Below, in pieces: positions 9,566-19,939 of a stretch of 64,000 bases of DNA (position 1 is the stretch's first letter; every line of letters begins with the position of its first letter). Source of the stretch: Heligmosomoides polygyrus polygyrus (lineage: Eukaryota > Nematoda > Chromadorea > Rhabditida > Heligmosomidae); the NCBI GenBank assembly GCA_947396885.1, contig OX377206.1:5408658-5472657 (forward strand), read 5' to 3'. The notes beneath the pieces were generated by a model, which saw only the letters and a list, made by a program, of their open reading frames with translations, searched no databases and had not been told where the DNA came from. The position numbers and the translations under genes were made by a program.

Positions 9566-10330
9566 AAATGTAGTGGGCGCTTGAGACGTGAGGATTGCTT
9601 CTTCCTCTTTCACCGTTATGGGTGGTTCAGTGGGTTGCGGAAATATACAAGGATAACAGAAGAGTGGATGAATAGGCTTTATTTGAGGAACGTCGCTCCT
9701 CTAAGCGTACAGGTGAACGTCTGCCAGGGCCAGGCACACCCAGCTGGGGTGCAGCGAGGCCCCGCCCCTTTACTACCGTATGAGCATTACCGGAGTCGGT
9801 GATACCTGGCGATTCTTCTGCTCGCTCATAAATACGGAGTGGTCGAAATTCAACGTCTTATAGTCGACTATCTTAAGGTAACTGTTACGCTTTCCTGAAA
9901 GCAGTGGGCATGGGACAAGCCAAGGATTATGAAGGGAGTGTCCTCCATATTCACGGCAGCGGGCAAATATAAAAGATTCCAGCGCACTAACAACGACTAA
10001 AACTAGGCAAAAATATTGGGTTAATCGGCCACTCAAGTTCCGTTCAGAAAAGCTAAAATCCCGCTTTGGTCTGGGACGGAATTATACCCGAATTCAACTA
10101 CTGAAGTGCATGAGGATGCGCTACCGACTACGAGTGGGAATATAGCACACTGAAGAGACAACTGTCCCAGACGCCCATTGGGGATGGAGTGCGGGAACTT
10201 CAGGGCGACATTGCTCACTAGTTCCACATAGCCTGCCTGGTGAAAGGTTTCCCCAGATAATCTCCATCTTGGCTCTTCTTCAAATCTCGGCATTGTAAGT
10301 TGTTAGTCGTAAGTTTTCCCGATGTTTCTA
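9566..10330 (-). other. Candidate 5' LTR region of the BEL element; boundary unresolved
   Basis: By position this should be the 5' LTR, starting at TG (9569-9570). Its sequence does not recur at 430-1408, where the 3' LTR should be. It contains only a short minus-strand ORF (10033-10293) with no recognisable domain. The outer end is not visible. Confidence 0.3.
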
Positions 10331-10889
10331 CAATTCGACTATTTCTCTGGACGTTCAGTTAGGAAATGGCTATTGTTTCCACAACTGGAGTTCTTCATGG
10401 GGTTCTATGTAGTTGAAAATGACTCTAGATGTTCTTGAAATGAAGGATCTCATGTAAATTCCGACCACCAATCCAGTTTGAATTGCGCTCATGTGACCGC
10501 GCAATTCAAACTCCGCGTTCGATTAGAGCGCGCTAACACCAGAGCGCTCCACTTATAGGGGCCGCGTGACAGAACCTCCAAAAAGCCTACGGGTGAGTGC
10601 CATCCAAGCTACTCGTGTGGGAACTGCTTTCGTTGCTCAGGGAGAGTTCGCATCAGAATTAAACCAGGGAAGGAACTCCAAGGGCCGGATTCATGACCGA
10701 CTTACCTAACTTTGACGGAGAATTGTAAGCGATAAGCTCAGATAACGGCGGCTTATCGCTCAACTAGCACGATCCTGACGAACACACCCCTGAATGGTTA
10801 CCGTGTCCTTTAGGCGTCAAAAAATCACGTTCGTAAATTACACACATTCGCTACCAGTGCATTCGTGCCGAACACGTCGGCCAGCGTGT
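10331..10889 (-). repeat. SINE-B fragments, otherwise no gene
   Basis: Bases 10550-10690 match the downstream part of the SINE-B copy at 35400-35480 in reverse orientation (AGCAGTTCCCACACGAG). The rest shows an inverted pair around 10470-10520 (AATTGCGC / GCGCAATT) and no coding signal. Confidence 0.45.
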
Positions 10890-11170
10890 CTAGGAGTTCA
10901 GTAGCCGTGCTCGTGTCGAAGCTGCTTTCGTCGCTCAGAGGGAGTCCGCAGCAGGATACTGCACTCTTCGAGCGGCGAAGCGCATATGGCTAGAAAAACC
11001 GCAAAAAGGTTTCAAAATTGTCTAGACGTCGAAACCGCTCAAATCTCAGATAATCAGTTGAAATGCAAGAAATGCCACAACGCGGAAGAACCGAACCCCC
11101 AACCTCTTCGCATGAAGCAACGCCGCTATCCACTGCACCACGATCCGCTTGCCGGGAGTGCCATCGCCGG
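10890..11170 (-). repeat. tRNA-derived SINE (family B)
   Basis: On the minus strand an A-box-like TGGTGCAGTGGATAGCGG (near 11128-11147) and a B-box-like GGGTTCGGTTC (near 11090) are spaced as in a tRNA gene, followed by a non-tRNA body. The body aligns along about 280 bp with 35170-35460 on the other strand. No acceptor-stem pairing is seen, so this is a SINE rather than a tRNA gene. Confidence 0.6.
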
Positions 11171-12120
11171 CGTACGAGAAATCGTAACGCATGAGTGGAG
11201 CACCTTCGGGTTAGCGTGCTCTAATCGAACGCCGAGTTTTATTTGCGCACGCCGCGGTCACACGCGTTTGCTCGAATTGTTTCATTAATTTGACTTCTTC
11301 GGTGGGGGTTTGGGACCTTATCCGGAAGTGACGGTTGGGTTCTGTTCCCTTCTAGCGCAGGATCAGGCTAGGGGAGGAACTCCGAGGTGTGGTCCATCTA
11401 GCTACTCGTGCACGGTTTCTAGCGCTAAGTGGTTCCGGGGAGGGGGGGGGGGGGGAGGAGGGGGCGAGGTCACCTTGTGCCTGTGGCTCCATATACTCGT
11501 TTTGCTAGCTCGGCTGCGCGAGGTAGGGCAGATTTCAAACGCTGGTCTGCTCTGTGCTCTCCTCAGCAACAGATCAGCCTTACCGAAAATCGGAATCAGC
11601 ATGAGACAGGCGCCGTTAGTGCGACATCATCGATCGAGTTTCCACGTAGACGCCGAAAATCCACGCGTGTGGCGTGCAAGCATGCTCCGATGTGACTTTC
11701 GCACTCTAATGCAAGCATGGGTCAGTTGTTCCCTCAGCGTACTATAGCGTTTTTCACGGACTACGCCATTCTATGGGGTACGGTAGGTAACATTAGGGAG
11801 GAACTAGATCAGGGTGACGCAATCTGTCCGACTTCGTCAAGAGAGTGTTAATGAAGTCACTCACATATCAGTCATTCTTTTTCTAATATGTCAATTTGTT
11901 ATGCACCGTTTCTTCTCTCGAGTTTGGGAAATATGTCCGACCACGTTGGAAAGATTGGCTGTGACATATCCTGAATCAGTTCTTTGCGTACCATACAAGG
12001 TCCTTAACGCATAGTTTATACCTGCGCCGCCACGCAGCACGGCACCATGATCGACATAGACGTCGATTTTCGCACCGCTCGGTAGCGCCGCATGACATTT
12101 ATTCCTCATCACAGTTAGAG
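11171..12120. other. Non-coding stretch with a G14 tract and SINE-B tail
   Basis: No supported gene. Bases 11340-11410 repeat the SINE-B tail (minus). A 14-base G tract lies at 11442-11455. Bases 12010-12090 (GTTTATACCTGCGCCGCCACGC) resemble one arm of the hairpin MITE at 55149-55270. Confidence 0.5.
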
Positions 12121-12250
12121 GTCGTTTAGTGTGCGCGGGATGCGCGACGCGATGCATGTGTAGTGGCTAAATTGATCGAGCGACGCGATTGATCAATTCG
12201 GCTACTACACATGGCATCGCGTCGCACGCCGCGCGAACACTAAGCGACCC
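12121..12250. repeat. Foldback MITE
   Basis: Near-perfect inverted repeat: the left arm begins GTCGTTTAGTGTGCGCG and the right arm ends CGCGCGAACACTAAGCGAC. The inner arms contain TGTGTAGTGGCTAAATTGATC and its complement. About 130 bp, no ORF. The centre resembles the elements at 43257-43390 and 61192-61324. Confidence 0.75.
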
Positions 12251-12965
12251 CTTATACACCTTATTTGACGAATTTTTTGAAAAAAAAAGTTTTTAAAAAA
12301 CCTAAAATAGATAAAAGCGAGAATAAGTTTGGACCTCTGATATGGTGCAAGTACAAAAGTGCCACAAATTTTAGTGTTTGGTTTTTTAGTCGGCGCGGAC
12401 GTGTTTTTAGTTACAGATTCTAACTTTTGAGGGACGCCGATGTAAAAATTTCGCGAATTCCCTGCTCTTTCCTGTATCCGACTCCAAATGTAGACTGAAT
12501 AGATAGCTAAAAATTCAGAAGAAGCTGGACATCAACAACGTCCTCATCATTCTTCGGTATTCAATGTTACTATTCGATGACTTGACGGAAAGTTGTATGC
12601 AGCTTGCTGATCAACGTGCTTCAGAAGTCCTTACTTCTCGGGTACGTTTTTGTAATATCAACGTGAAGTTCTGCTATATTTTATAAAGCCGGTATTTATA
12701 CTTCAGTCGTAGGGCATCGTAGCGTTGATACGGCCACCAATCAATCGATCGTCTGTGCCGTCTAGTCGATACTATTTACTAGCTCTCATAGGTGGAGTGT
12801 CGTTTTAACCCCTTTCGCGCCGCAGGCCGGAAAAAATGTCTCCATCTCCACTATTTCGAAGGGCAGCCACTATAGAATCTCGAGCAAGTCCAGAGGTTGG
12901 GGGGAGGGGGGTGGGAAGGGGGGGGGGGGAGCGGCGGACCAGGGGCCGGTTTCATCAACGCTTAA
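12251..12965. other. No gene seen; A-rich then G-rich DNA
   Basis: AT-rich DNA without coding signal, ending in a G-rich purine tract (12895-12930, including G12 at 12918-12929). Confidence 0.5.
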
Positions 12966-13257
12966 GGCCCCCATAAGCCGCGTGCACACTTTGCAGCGGG
13001 CAGCGGGCAGTGGAATGTGGGCGGAGCTGGTATCGCAAACAACTTCACTTTTACACTGCACCGCGGGGGCACGCAGCGACAGTGAGATATGCCCGGGTCA
13101 TTCCTCGCTGCCACTGCCGCTGCGGCCGCTACCGACAGTACTGCGGCAGCGGAAGTGTGCACACCCCCTCACTGCGGCCTTCGCTGCCGCAGTGTGACTC
13201 CGCCCCTCCACGCTATGCTTCAGCGTGGCTGCCGCAGCGGAGTGTGCACGCGGCTAC
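12966..13257. repeat. GC-rich foldback element
   Basis: AGCCGCGTGCACACTTTGC near 12975 is mirrored by GCGGAGTGTGCACGCGGCT near 13235-13255, with many CTGCCGC/GCGGCAG repeats between. The short ORFs inside on both strands are by-products of this composition. Confidence 0.6.
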
Positions 13258-13962
13258 ACACTTCTGCGGCAACGCCGCGGCCCTATCCTTAACCATCGGG
13301 CAGGGACGCAGAGCTCGCAGCCGGCAGCGCCGCTGATTTCGCGCCGGTTCGGCACCGATGGAGACTTCCTCCGCTATAGCCTTCCGTGGCGGAGAGCTTC
13401 CAGGAGCTTACGGAAGGCGGAAAGGCGAGTAGCAGCCGTAGGTGCCGGCTAGAAACCTGGTCGCTCCATGTTTCTGCCGCTGGCCACTGGCAAAACGCGG
13501 GATCGGCGTGACTCACCGTTTTCGTCGTCCGTTGCCCGCCGCTCGCTGCAAAAGCATGTGGGGCCTTTACACCTGCGGGTATGCGAGGTATAGGTTGTAG
13601 ACGTACCCATGATGAGGCATTCATGATAAACCTTACCTACCCCATTATGAGTATATCAGTGGGTAGAGAATACTCTACAATCGTCGTGGGTGTATTCGCA
13701 TTCCCACGAAGATTCCGCACCCCATTGACGAAATGATGCTCCACTGAGATTAGCTGTTCTCGCCGTTGGATTAGTTCTCCCATTCCCGCAATTCTTCTCA
13801 TGAATACGAATCGTACCCGCTTACGGTATCTCTAGCTATACCCACTGCCGGCCTCAGGGGACAAGAGGTAAAACTTCCCCCGCTTTCACAACGCTAATCC
13901 GACCGGCGACTGAAGTATAAATCCTGATCAATGTCGCACGTTTTTCGAGAGAACCAATTCAG
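13258..13962. other. No gene recognised upstream of the BTBD9-like exons
   Basis: A BTB domain would be expected here for a complete BTBD9 gene, but none was seen on the plus strand. Short GC-rich ORFs have no family signature. Confidence 0.4.
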
Positions 13963-14638
13963 GATTTTCTGACGCTGAATCAGGAGGTGGTTATGAAAAT
14001 GTTGAGAAGGAACACATTCTCAGCAGCTGAGATCGACATCTTCAAGGCAGTGTCTGAATGGATTCGTGCGCAGACGTGGACGGAGGTAACCGTGCTCATT
14101 GCTACTGATTGGTCTAATATTGGAGAAGTGCCTTCGCCTCGATCTCATTAGCTCAAAGGAGCTGCTGTGCACAGTCTCAGGCTCAGAGATTTTCGCAGCG
14201 AACTCTGACACACTTGACAGATTCATTCTAGACGCACTCAGGAGCAAGTACCAAGACACCGTTGCAGATATGCGTGGAACCGTGGGTGAGTTAGTGCCGA
14301 GTAGGATTCTGGGTCATCTCTGCCCCTGATATTGTCTTTGCATGCTTAACCAAAGCGTAGTCACTCTTGAACTAGGAGCTGCCATAGTCGAAGGAGAAAA
14401 CAGGGATGCGCTGCTGAAAAATGTCCAAGGTCTGGTTGAAAGTACTCCGTTTCGCCAATATGACAAGATCTGTTGCCTTTAAGGGAACCGATTCGATGGA
14501 GCTCCCCCTCTAACACGACATAGAATTGGTCAGCAAGAGGGAATCGTCGTGCAACTCGGCCAACCATATAGGATAAACTGCGTCAGGCTCAGGGTAGACG
14601 GCTGCAATGTAGGGACCATTTGCAGCTATAAAGTCGAG
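13963..14638 (+). CDS. BTBD9-like protein, four internal exons (BACK and start of discoidin domain)
   Basis: Four exons join with consistent phases: 13963-14085, 14126-14285, 14361-14429 and 14484-14638, with introns of 40-75 nt. The joined reading gives a BACK-type helix pair (AEIDIFKAVSEW, then a LRLDLIS segment), a linker, and an F5/8 (discoidin)-like start: VTLELGAA, GENRDALL, LTRHRIG, EGIVVQLGQPY, INCVRL. This order is that of BTBD9, a BTB-BACK-discoidin adaptor for cullin-3. The motif after INCVRL, normally LLWD-like, is diverged (RVDGC). Neither the BTB domain nor the rest of the discoidin domain was found nearby; a MITE lies in the downstream intron. It may be a partial or decaying paralog, though no stop breaks the four exons. 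Confidence 0.6.
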
Positions 14639-14812
14639 GTAAGTAAATCCTTTGGTTACGTTGGGAGGTGAAGGTCCCGTGGAGAGTTTAGAACTTGCCA
14701 GCAGTTAGGGAAGAGAGAAACTCTGGAAATTTGTTCAATTTCTGAGATCGCGCTTCGTTACACCGACGACGTTTTCTTGACGTTTTCTTGTCGCAAGGTG
14801 TGCTGTGAGTGC

Positions 14813-15133
14813 TTAACAGTTATTTGCCTGTTCAAGTTTCTCCCACTCAGTTTCGCCTTTCGCCAAATTTTTGAAGTATTCAGGAACCTTTTATAGATAA
14901 CATATTCGTACATGTAAAAGGCTGACTTATAGCCACATACACCATTACAGCCGTGATAGTGCGTTACGAATGTAATATGTAGCGCAATATCACGGCTATA
15001 ATGGTGTATGTGGGCTATAGGTCAGCCTTTACATGCATGAATATGTTATCCATAAAAGGTTCCTGAATTCTTCAAAAATTTGGCGAAACGCGAAACTGAG
15101 TGGGAGAAACTTGAACAGGCTAATAGTTGTTAA
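14813..15133. mobile_element. Foldback MITE flanked by TTAA (piggyBac-like target)
   Basis: TTAA at 14813-14816 and 15130-15133 bounds a 321-bp near-palindrome. Arms share GCCTGTTCAAGTTTCTCCCA and run almost to the centre, including TCACGGCTATAATGGTGTATGTGG and its complement. TTAA duplication is typical of piggyBac-type transposition. No ORF. Confidence 0.75.
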
Positions 15134-15429
15134 GGGTGGAGAGCAGGGATGAGCGGATTAACCGTTATCCGGTTTCCGGGTGGTTTTGGCCTATCCGTTT
15201 TGTTGTTCGTTATCCGGCGATTTTGGGCCGGATAACGAACAACAAATTAGCTGAATCTTAGCTTTGGACGCGGTGATGGGAGGACTTTGTACAGGATCCT
15301 TCACGATCGTATGAATGGCCGTCAGAAACAACAGAAGTACTCAAATCTAGAAGGGTTAATTGAAGTTTCCTCATTTGGGAACTGGCTACATAGTTTTAAC
15401 GATATCTAACTTTCAACCTTCCATAGGTC
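15134..15429. other. No gene seen; small palindrome
   Basis: Contains a local inverted pair around GTTATCCGGCGA / GCCGGATAAC near 15160-15235 and no coding signal. Confidence 0.4.
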
Positions 15430-15620
15430 CCGCTAAGCCTGCACCATACTTTTATGGGGCCTACTTAGCACAGCATTGTTCAGTCATCTCAAGTCATGTG
15501 CTGACCAAGAAGGCATACAAACTGCTGCTAGCAATCGTCAAAGGTGGAGAGCCGCATCCTGGGAAGAATTTTTACCGCCAATCTTTCCATGGTATCATTC
15601 CTGGTTACACGATTACAGTA
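15430..15620 (+). CDS. Possible cyclophilin-like fragment
   Basis: After a CCATAG acceptor at about 15427 the frame reads through to about 15632. Its end, KNFYRQSFHGIIPGYTI, resembles the conserved cyclophilin strand around FHRIIPGFMIQ. The preceding residues match the family poorly and no further PPIase exons are seen. It could be a decayed exon or chance; a short match is the only evidence. Confidence 0.25.
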
Positions 15621-15633
15621 TGCTCGATTTGAT

Positions 15634-16558
15634 TCAGGCAGTTATGGTATCTTTTTAGCCATATGCTGTCGTGAATTATCGAAAAATACTGCACTACAGC
15701 AATGAACGCTAGCAAAAGAAATCGGATTAATCCAAATATTTACATAGAGTAAACAACGTCTCCATTAAAAATTTTAGGGGAGCAATAAACAACTAAACAA
15801 ACTTATCAACGTGGGTACTGAAGACATGTAGATTTGTTTTAGTTTGTGAGTTTTTTGTGAAACTTATCTGCAACGTAGGGAACACCTCCGTTTTGGGGCT
15901 AGGTCGGATATTCTTTATCTGCTCCAGAAGAGATTGATCGGATATTCTTTCTAAGATCCAGAAGGTCTGGATATCATAACTCTTTGAGTGTGTGTTTGCC
16001 GTACACAGTTGCTTGCAGTTACTACCCAAAAGTTAGTATTTTATCCATCCCAGATAATCCCACGTTTAACTATCTTGGATCTTGTGATGCTATCGAGCAG
16101 CAACAACAGTAACGGTTCATAGCATGCGTAGGACAAGATAGTTATGTGAAGTTTCTTTGACTGGATGTCTCCCGCCTTCTTCTTCTTTCTAGAGACATCG
16201 GAAGAATTGCTCTTCCAAGGACTATTCTATTTTTCAACTGCTCTAATTGAAAAAAGAGTTAAGCGCAGAGTAAGGCACCTCAGTGACGGTGGATATAGTA
16301 CTTTGCCAATCCTTTCCCGCAGGCAGCATAAAACCTAGGAGCGAATTTGATGAGCCTTATTCAGGGTTTGGAGTTTAATTTTTGCAACAAAAAAAAGACA
16401 ACGAAAAATCTACCTCTGGCCGACATATACGCTACTAATTTCAGAAGCCTTTTTCACTAGGAAGAATACCTTTTTTCTAATTTCTTCTTTTCTTCGTTTC
16501 TTCAGAAGCTCTTCGAATTATGGCCGTTCAAAGACCCTCACCAGGACAAAGCTTAGTT
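15634..16558. other. No gene seen; short local repeat
   Basis: No supported exon. Bases 16337-16455 (GATGAGCCTT, GTTTGGAGTTT, TTTCAGAAGC) recur at 19081-19175, showing local duplication around the paralogous gene copy that ends at 18799. Confidence 0.45.
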
Positions 16559-16596
16559 TAGCATAGAGATGGTCGTCAGTAACTATGAGGTTTTCC
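16559..16596 (+). pseudogene. Relic of exon 2 of the duplicated gene family (copy A)
   Basis: TAGCATAGAGATGGTCGTCA and the following TATGAGGTTTTCC align with the end of exon 2 and the donor of the long copy (28960-28995), and the following T-rich intron start is also shared. The frame and donor are damaged. It marks where copy A's exon 2 used to be. Confidence 0.5.
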
Positions 16597-16639
16597 ATTT
16601 GTTTGTTGCTGTTGTTACTTTCTCGTTTTAAGTTCAGTT

Positions 16640-17115
16640 TGTGTTCCAATCGCCACACAGCGCTTCGCGTCATAATGAAATTTCCTAACGTTGATCAAGT
16701 CGCGCGGCCTAATCGATATTGGTAAATTTCGTTATGACACGCCGCGTGGCGAACGGAATATACTCAGGGCCTCAGCTAAAGAAAGGCAGATGACGCTAGC
16801 TAGTCTACATCTACGTAATCTCCCTGATGAGGCAAGCCCGGCGGTTTCGTGTGAGCTGCTGTTTGAGTAGCCAATGCCAATAAGAAGGCCCTCAATTTTC
16901 AGAAAATTTGTCTAACAGGTTCGGAATAAACTGATTTCCCTGACTCAGACAAAAAGGCGCTATGTATTTTCAAGCATTGGTTTCTTCGTTGTGAGACATA
17001 TGGTTTTGGTTCCATCCTGGTCATAGGGGGAGACCAGGTGACTATCTCAAACGTAACTCTGAATGGCAGAAGAGGTGTGGGCAGAAGCGCTTTTGCCTCA
17101 GCATTAGGAGAATGC
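16640..17115. repeat. Direct repeat R, copy 1
   Basis: About 475 bp repeated at 29040-29455 and, from its middle onwards, at 44605-44960. Landmarks: an inner inverted pair GTCATAATGAAATTT / AAATTTCGTTATGAC, AGCTAGTCTACATC, GTTCGGAATAAACTGATTT and TTCTTCGTTGTGAGACATAT. All three copies point the same way. Confidence 0.75.
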
Positions 17116-17214
17116 AAGTATCTGGACGCGAGTCTTGCAAAGAACAGCGTTCTAGCCGATTAACGATTCGGTGCAACGGCTTCCTGCCGTTAAGGCTTCC
17201 CTTTGTGGCAAGCG

Positions 17215-17292
17215 CCTTCGGCTAATGGCCTAGTGGCAAGGTGGCAGACTTATGGGAACGGGGTCGGGGGTTCGTGTCCGATCGTTGTGATT
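17215..17292 (+). repeat. tRNA-like sequence (A and B boxes)
   Basis: GGCCTAGTGGCAAGGTGG followed about 35 nt later by GGGGGTTCGTGTCCG. The spacing suits an internal Pol III promoter, but acceptor and anticodon arms do not fold convincingly. Probably SINE-derived. Confidence 0.35.
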
Positions 17293-17959
17293 GCATGTTG
17301 CGTTATTGTAAAAGTAAGCAATATTGGATTCAATAACAAGATAATTGGATGAAGTTTCTTTATTCGCACTTTGTAGAGTATGTAGTGTTATTCGACCATT
17401 TCTCTTCCATTTTTGTGTTCGAAATCTGCACAGCAGGCCGTATCACTACAGCCGGTTGCTCGCAGTCATTCGCATTTTAAATTCCACCTTCCTTTGGAAG
17501 AACTCAACTTAAATGTTTCTATGGTGGGAGCGTATAGCTTTATGTCTCAATGATTCTTAACATCAAAGTCAACATTCCCAAACTCAAGGTATCCTTAGCA
17601 CATAAACTCAACTAGTAGATACTGCGGACACTCGAAGATACACTACAACCGGAAAAAACCCGTCCGAGTTCTCCTGTGCGCAATGTCCACAGCCGCGCGA
17701 TCCAAACCTGGTTTTTATTAGCCATGGAATGCCCTTACTACAAGCTCTATAGGCTGGAGCCAGGAACATTAATGACGCTCTACGGGATTTTCTGCCGATC
17801 AGGCAACTACGTGGTCCCGTAAAGATTTCCCTGAATTTCATTGCTAATTCACGGTTGACAACTCAGACGGTTCTTTTTTCGATTGTAAGTTTATCAGACA
17901 CTGGTGAGTGCTGCGATCAGTCAACCAGACCACCGATGTGACCGAATTCCATTGATACT
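17293..17959. other. Duplicated intron DNA, no gene seen
   Basis: Bases 17445-17620 align with 44965-45145 as part of the segmental duplication. The intervening 17120-17440 and 17640-17850 are copy-specific insertions without coding signal. Confidence 0.45.
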
Positions 17960-18135
17960 GTTTCGGAAACAATCACCTCTACTTCTATAGGCATTCAAAG
18001 GAAGGTCGCAATTAGCGGACTCAAACACTCGGCCTACTTTCGACGGGTCAGTCACTTTATCCACTAGGCCAAACGCGCGGGTCGCCACGGCGAAGTAAAT
18101 CAATAGGTCTATATTATACTTTCGCGCGACACTAT
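17960..18135 (-). repeat. tRNA-derived SINE (family A), copy 1
   Basis: On the minus strand GGCCTAGTGGATAAAGTG and, downstream, GTGTTTGAGTCCGC stand as A and B boxes. A shared tail (GCCTATAGAAGTAGAGGTG) also appears at 37040-37160 and 45195-45330. Confidence 0.55.
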
Positions 18136-18694
18136 TATACACCACATATGCTGTTCAGACCTAGCGTTGGAATACTTTCCTTGTAAGGCAAACTAAAATG
18201 TGATCTCCATTCTTGCTCAACATATGTACAAGTTCAGATCTAGTTCAGATCAGAACCGTCTACTGTTGGACTATGTTAAAAATTTGGCCTCTCCATAAAC
18301 TCGCCGCTAAACGCACAAAAGCAAAAAATTGCGAACGAGTTTTCGGACGAGTTGTTCTGGCGCGACAGGTAAAAATTCAAACAGTCGAATACGCGCGTTG
18401 GCGATGGAGCGCGAGATCCTTCATCCCAAGCGTTACACGCACAAACCTCTCATCACTCGGGGGGGGGGGGGGGGGGAGTCTGAGGGTTCACTGCGCAGTT
18501 TTTGTAATGGGATTGCGACGGGATTTGAAAAGTATTTTACCTATAGGTACAGTCTCTTCTGTAATGACCCAAGTGAATTCTGACGCTGCAGTTCTTTTAT
18601 ATATTTTTTGCATATCTCAGTACGTGGACGGATTATAGCCCACTCAAAACATCTACACGTTTTTCAGCAGTTTGATTTTATCCTTGTGTTACAG
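18136..18694. other. Duplicated intron DNA with G18 tract
   Basis: Aligns with 45340-45930. Contains a poly-G tract of 18 (18459-18476); the paralogous site at 45697-45716 has 20. Also contains GCGATGGAGCGCGAGATCC, shared in reverse with 35530-35570. Confidence 0.6.
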
Positions 18695-18799
18695 TTCGTC
18701 AGAAGCAACAACATCGAGGTAAGTGTTGAATACAAACTGCTGTGCGGCGATGAAGCTGCAACCGTGGCCTTCTTCAATCAGGCGAAAGTGAAGGAATAG
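18695..18799 (+). CDS. Terminal exon of duplicated gene family, copy A
   Basis: A 105-nt exon after TGTTACAG, ending in TAG. It encodes 34 residues (FVRSNNIEVSVEYKLLCGDE..VAFFNQAKVKE). It is homologous to the last exon of the long copy at 45934-46053, with the same acceptor context and the shared core C-x-DEA-x3-VAF. The upstream DNA carries only a damaged exon 2 (16559-16596), and exons corresponding to 30426-43764 are missing. Copy A is therefore probably a non-functional or shortened paralog, although this exon remains open. The protein family is unrecognised. Confidence 0.5.
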   Translation, partial: FVRSNNIEVSVEYKLLCGDEAATVAFFNQAKVKE

Positions 18800-19315
18800 C
18801 CTTCAAAGAAGTGATAAAATCCGTTCCTTTTTGAGGTCATGAGGACTTGTTGTCATCGTCATTTCTTTTCTTTCCTTTCACGTTACTTCTCTGTTAACCG
18901 CTCTGTTTTCTGGTTGTTTGAAGATTTCCGATGTGCATGAAGGGATTGTACCTTGGATGTGTTCTTTATTTCACTGAGCTTGCTGTTCTACGTGCAGCCG
19001 TGGTATTTCCATGCAGAAGTCCAACAGGTTTCGTCAGTTTACTCAGGCACTGAGCAACTACATAGAATCAGCTCAGCGTAAAGCCTAAGAGTGATTTTGA
19101 TGAGCCTTGGAGTTCAGGCTTTGGAGTTTGATTTTTGCAAAAAATCAAAGACTAGTTTCAGAAGCTTTTTACAGTGCGCGTTCACGAAGACGTTTACAGA
19201 GAAAGTGAAACGGTAAGTAGAATATCATGCCGCAGTATTCTTCAAAATGACATGCAAATGCAGTTTCCCTATGGAAATTCGAAACTAGGGTCGGTGTGCA
19301 AAAGTGCAGAAAGCC
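18800..19315. other. Duplicated 3' flank of copy A
   Basis: Bases 18800-19045 align with 46054-46310 (AGGACTTGTTGT, CTACGTGCAGCCGTGGTATTT). Bases 19081-19175 repeat 16337-16455. No gene. Confidence 0.5.
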
Positions 19316-19395
19316 GACTTCGTGAGGGAATCGAACCCTCGTCGTTACATAGGTGAAGCAGAACCTCTACCACTCCGCCACCTAAGCAGCGCTAC
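19316..19395 (-). repeat. tRNA-like sequence (A and B boxes)
   Basis: Minus strand: GGTGGCGGAGTGGTAGAGG, then GAGGGTTCGATTCCCTC. The T-arm pairs perfectly, but the acceptor stem does not. Either a tRNA pseudogene or a SINE head. Confidence 0.4.
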
Positions 19396-19939
19396 CATTT
19401 ACTAGCGCCCGAGTGGTGAGCTCGAGCCTGCGGACCGTTATCTTCGCTGATCTCGCTTTGTTACCATTTGAAGGATGAGGAGTTCTCCCATAGTGTTTAC
19501 TCCTGCCGTGCCTTGTAAGTCCCCTCTGCTCGTCCGCTAAAAGTCGTCCAAAATAAGTTCAACTGTCGATCACCTACCGTGATCGAAGGAGGCATACCCT
19601 AGTTAGGCCAGATAGTTGACGCACAGACCCGGTATGTGTGGCATGCATTTCGAAACGCTTGAAAGCTCTTTTGGTGGGTGTTGCGAAGTCACACCGCGGG
19701 GGTGCGGGAACGCGCCGTTGTTCCCACCGTAACGGCAGCAGCCAATCAGTCACGGGCCCAGCCGCGCAGACGGGGCAAATGATCGGCTGCAGCGATTACG
19801 GGAGTCACAACGCGTCCCCGCACCCCACCGCTGCACGTTGCCGCATACCCGCGGTGGGTCCTCGCGGCATGTACTTGTTTGTTTCTTTTCTTTTTTTTTT
19901 ATTTCTTACTATATCAAGTACAATTCAAATATAAGTTTG
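19396..19939. other. No gene seen
   Basis: GC-rich DNA at 19670-19870 with partial inverted symmetry (GGGGTGCGGGAACGCG / CGCGTCCCCGCACCCC). The T-rich stretch at 19885-19915 is the A tail region of the acidic minus-strand ORF. Confidence 0.4.

Noticed and set aside
12870..13624. Several overlapping ORFs rich in Pro, Ala and Gly
   Set aside because: By-products of G-rich and CTGCCGC-type repeat DNA in a foldback; none has a domain.
19316..19395. Functional tRNA gene
   Set aside because: A and B boxes and T-arm are good, but the acceptor stem and anticodon loop do not form; kept only as tRNA-like.
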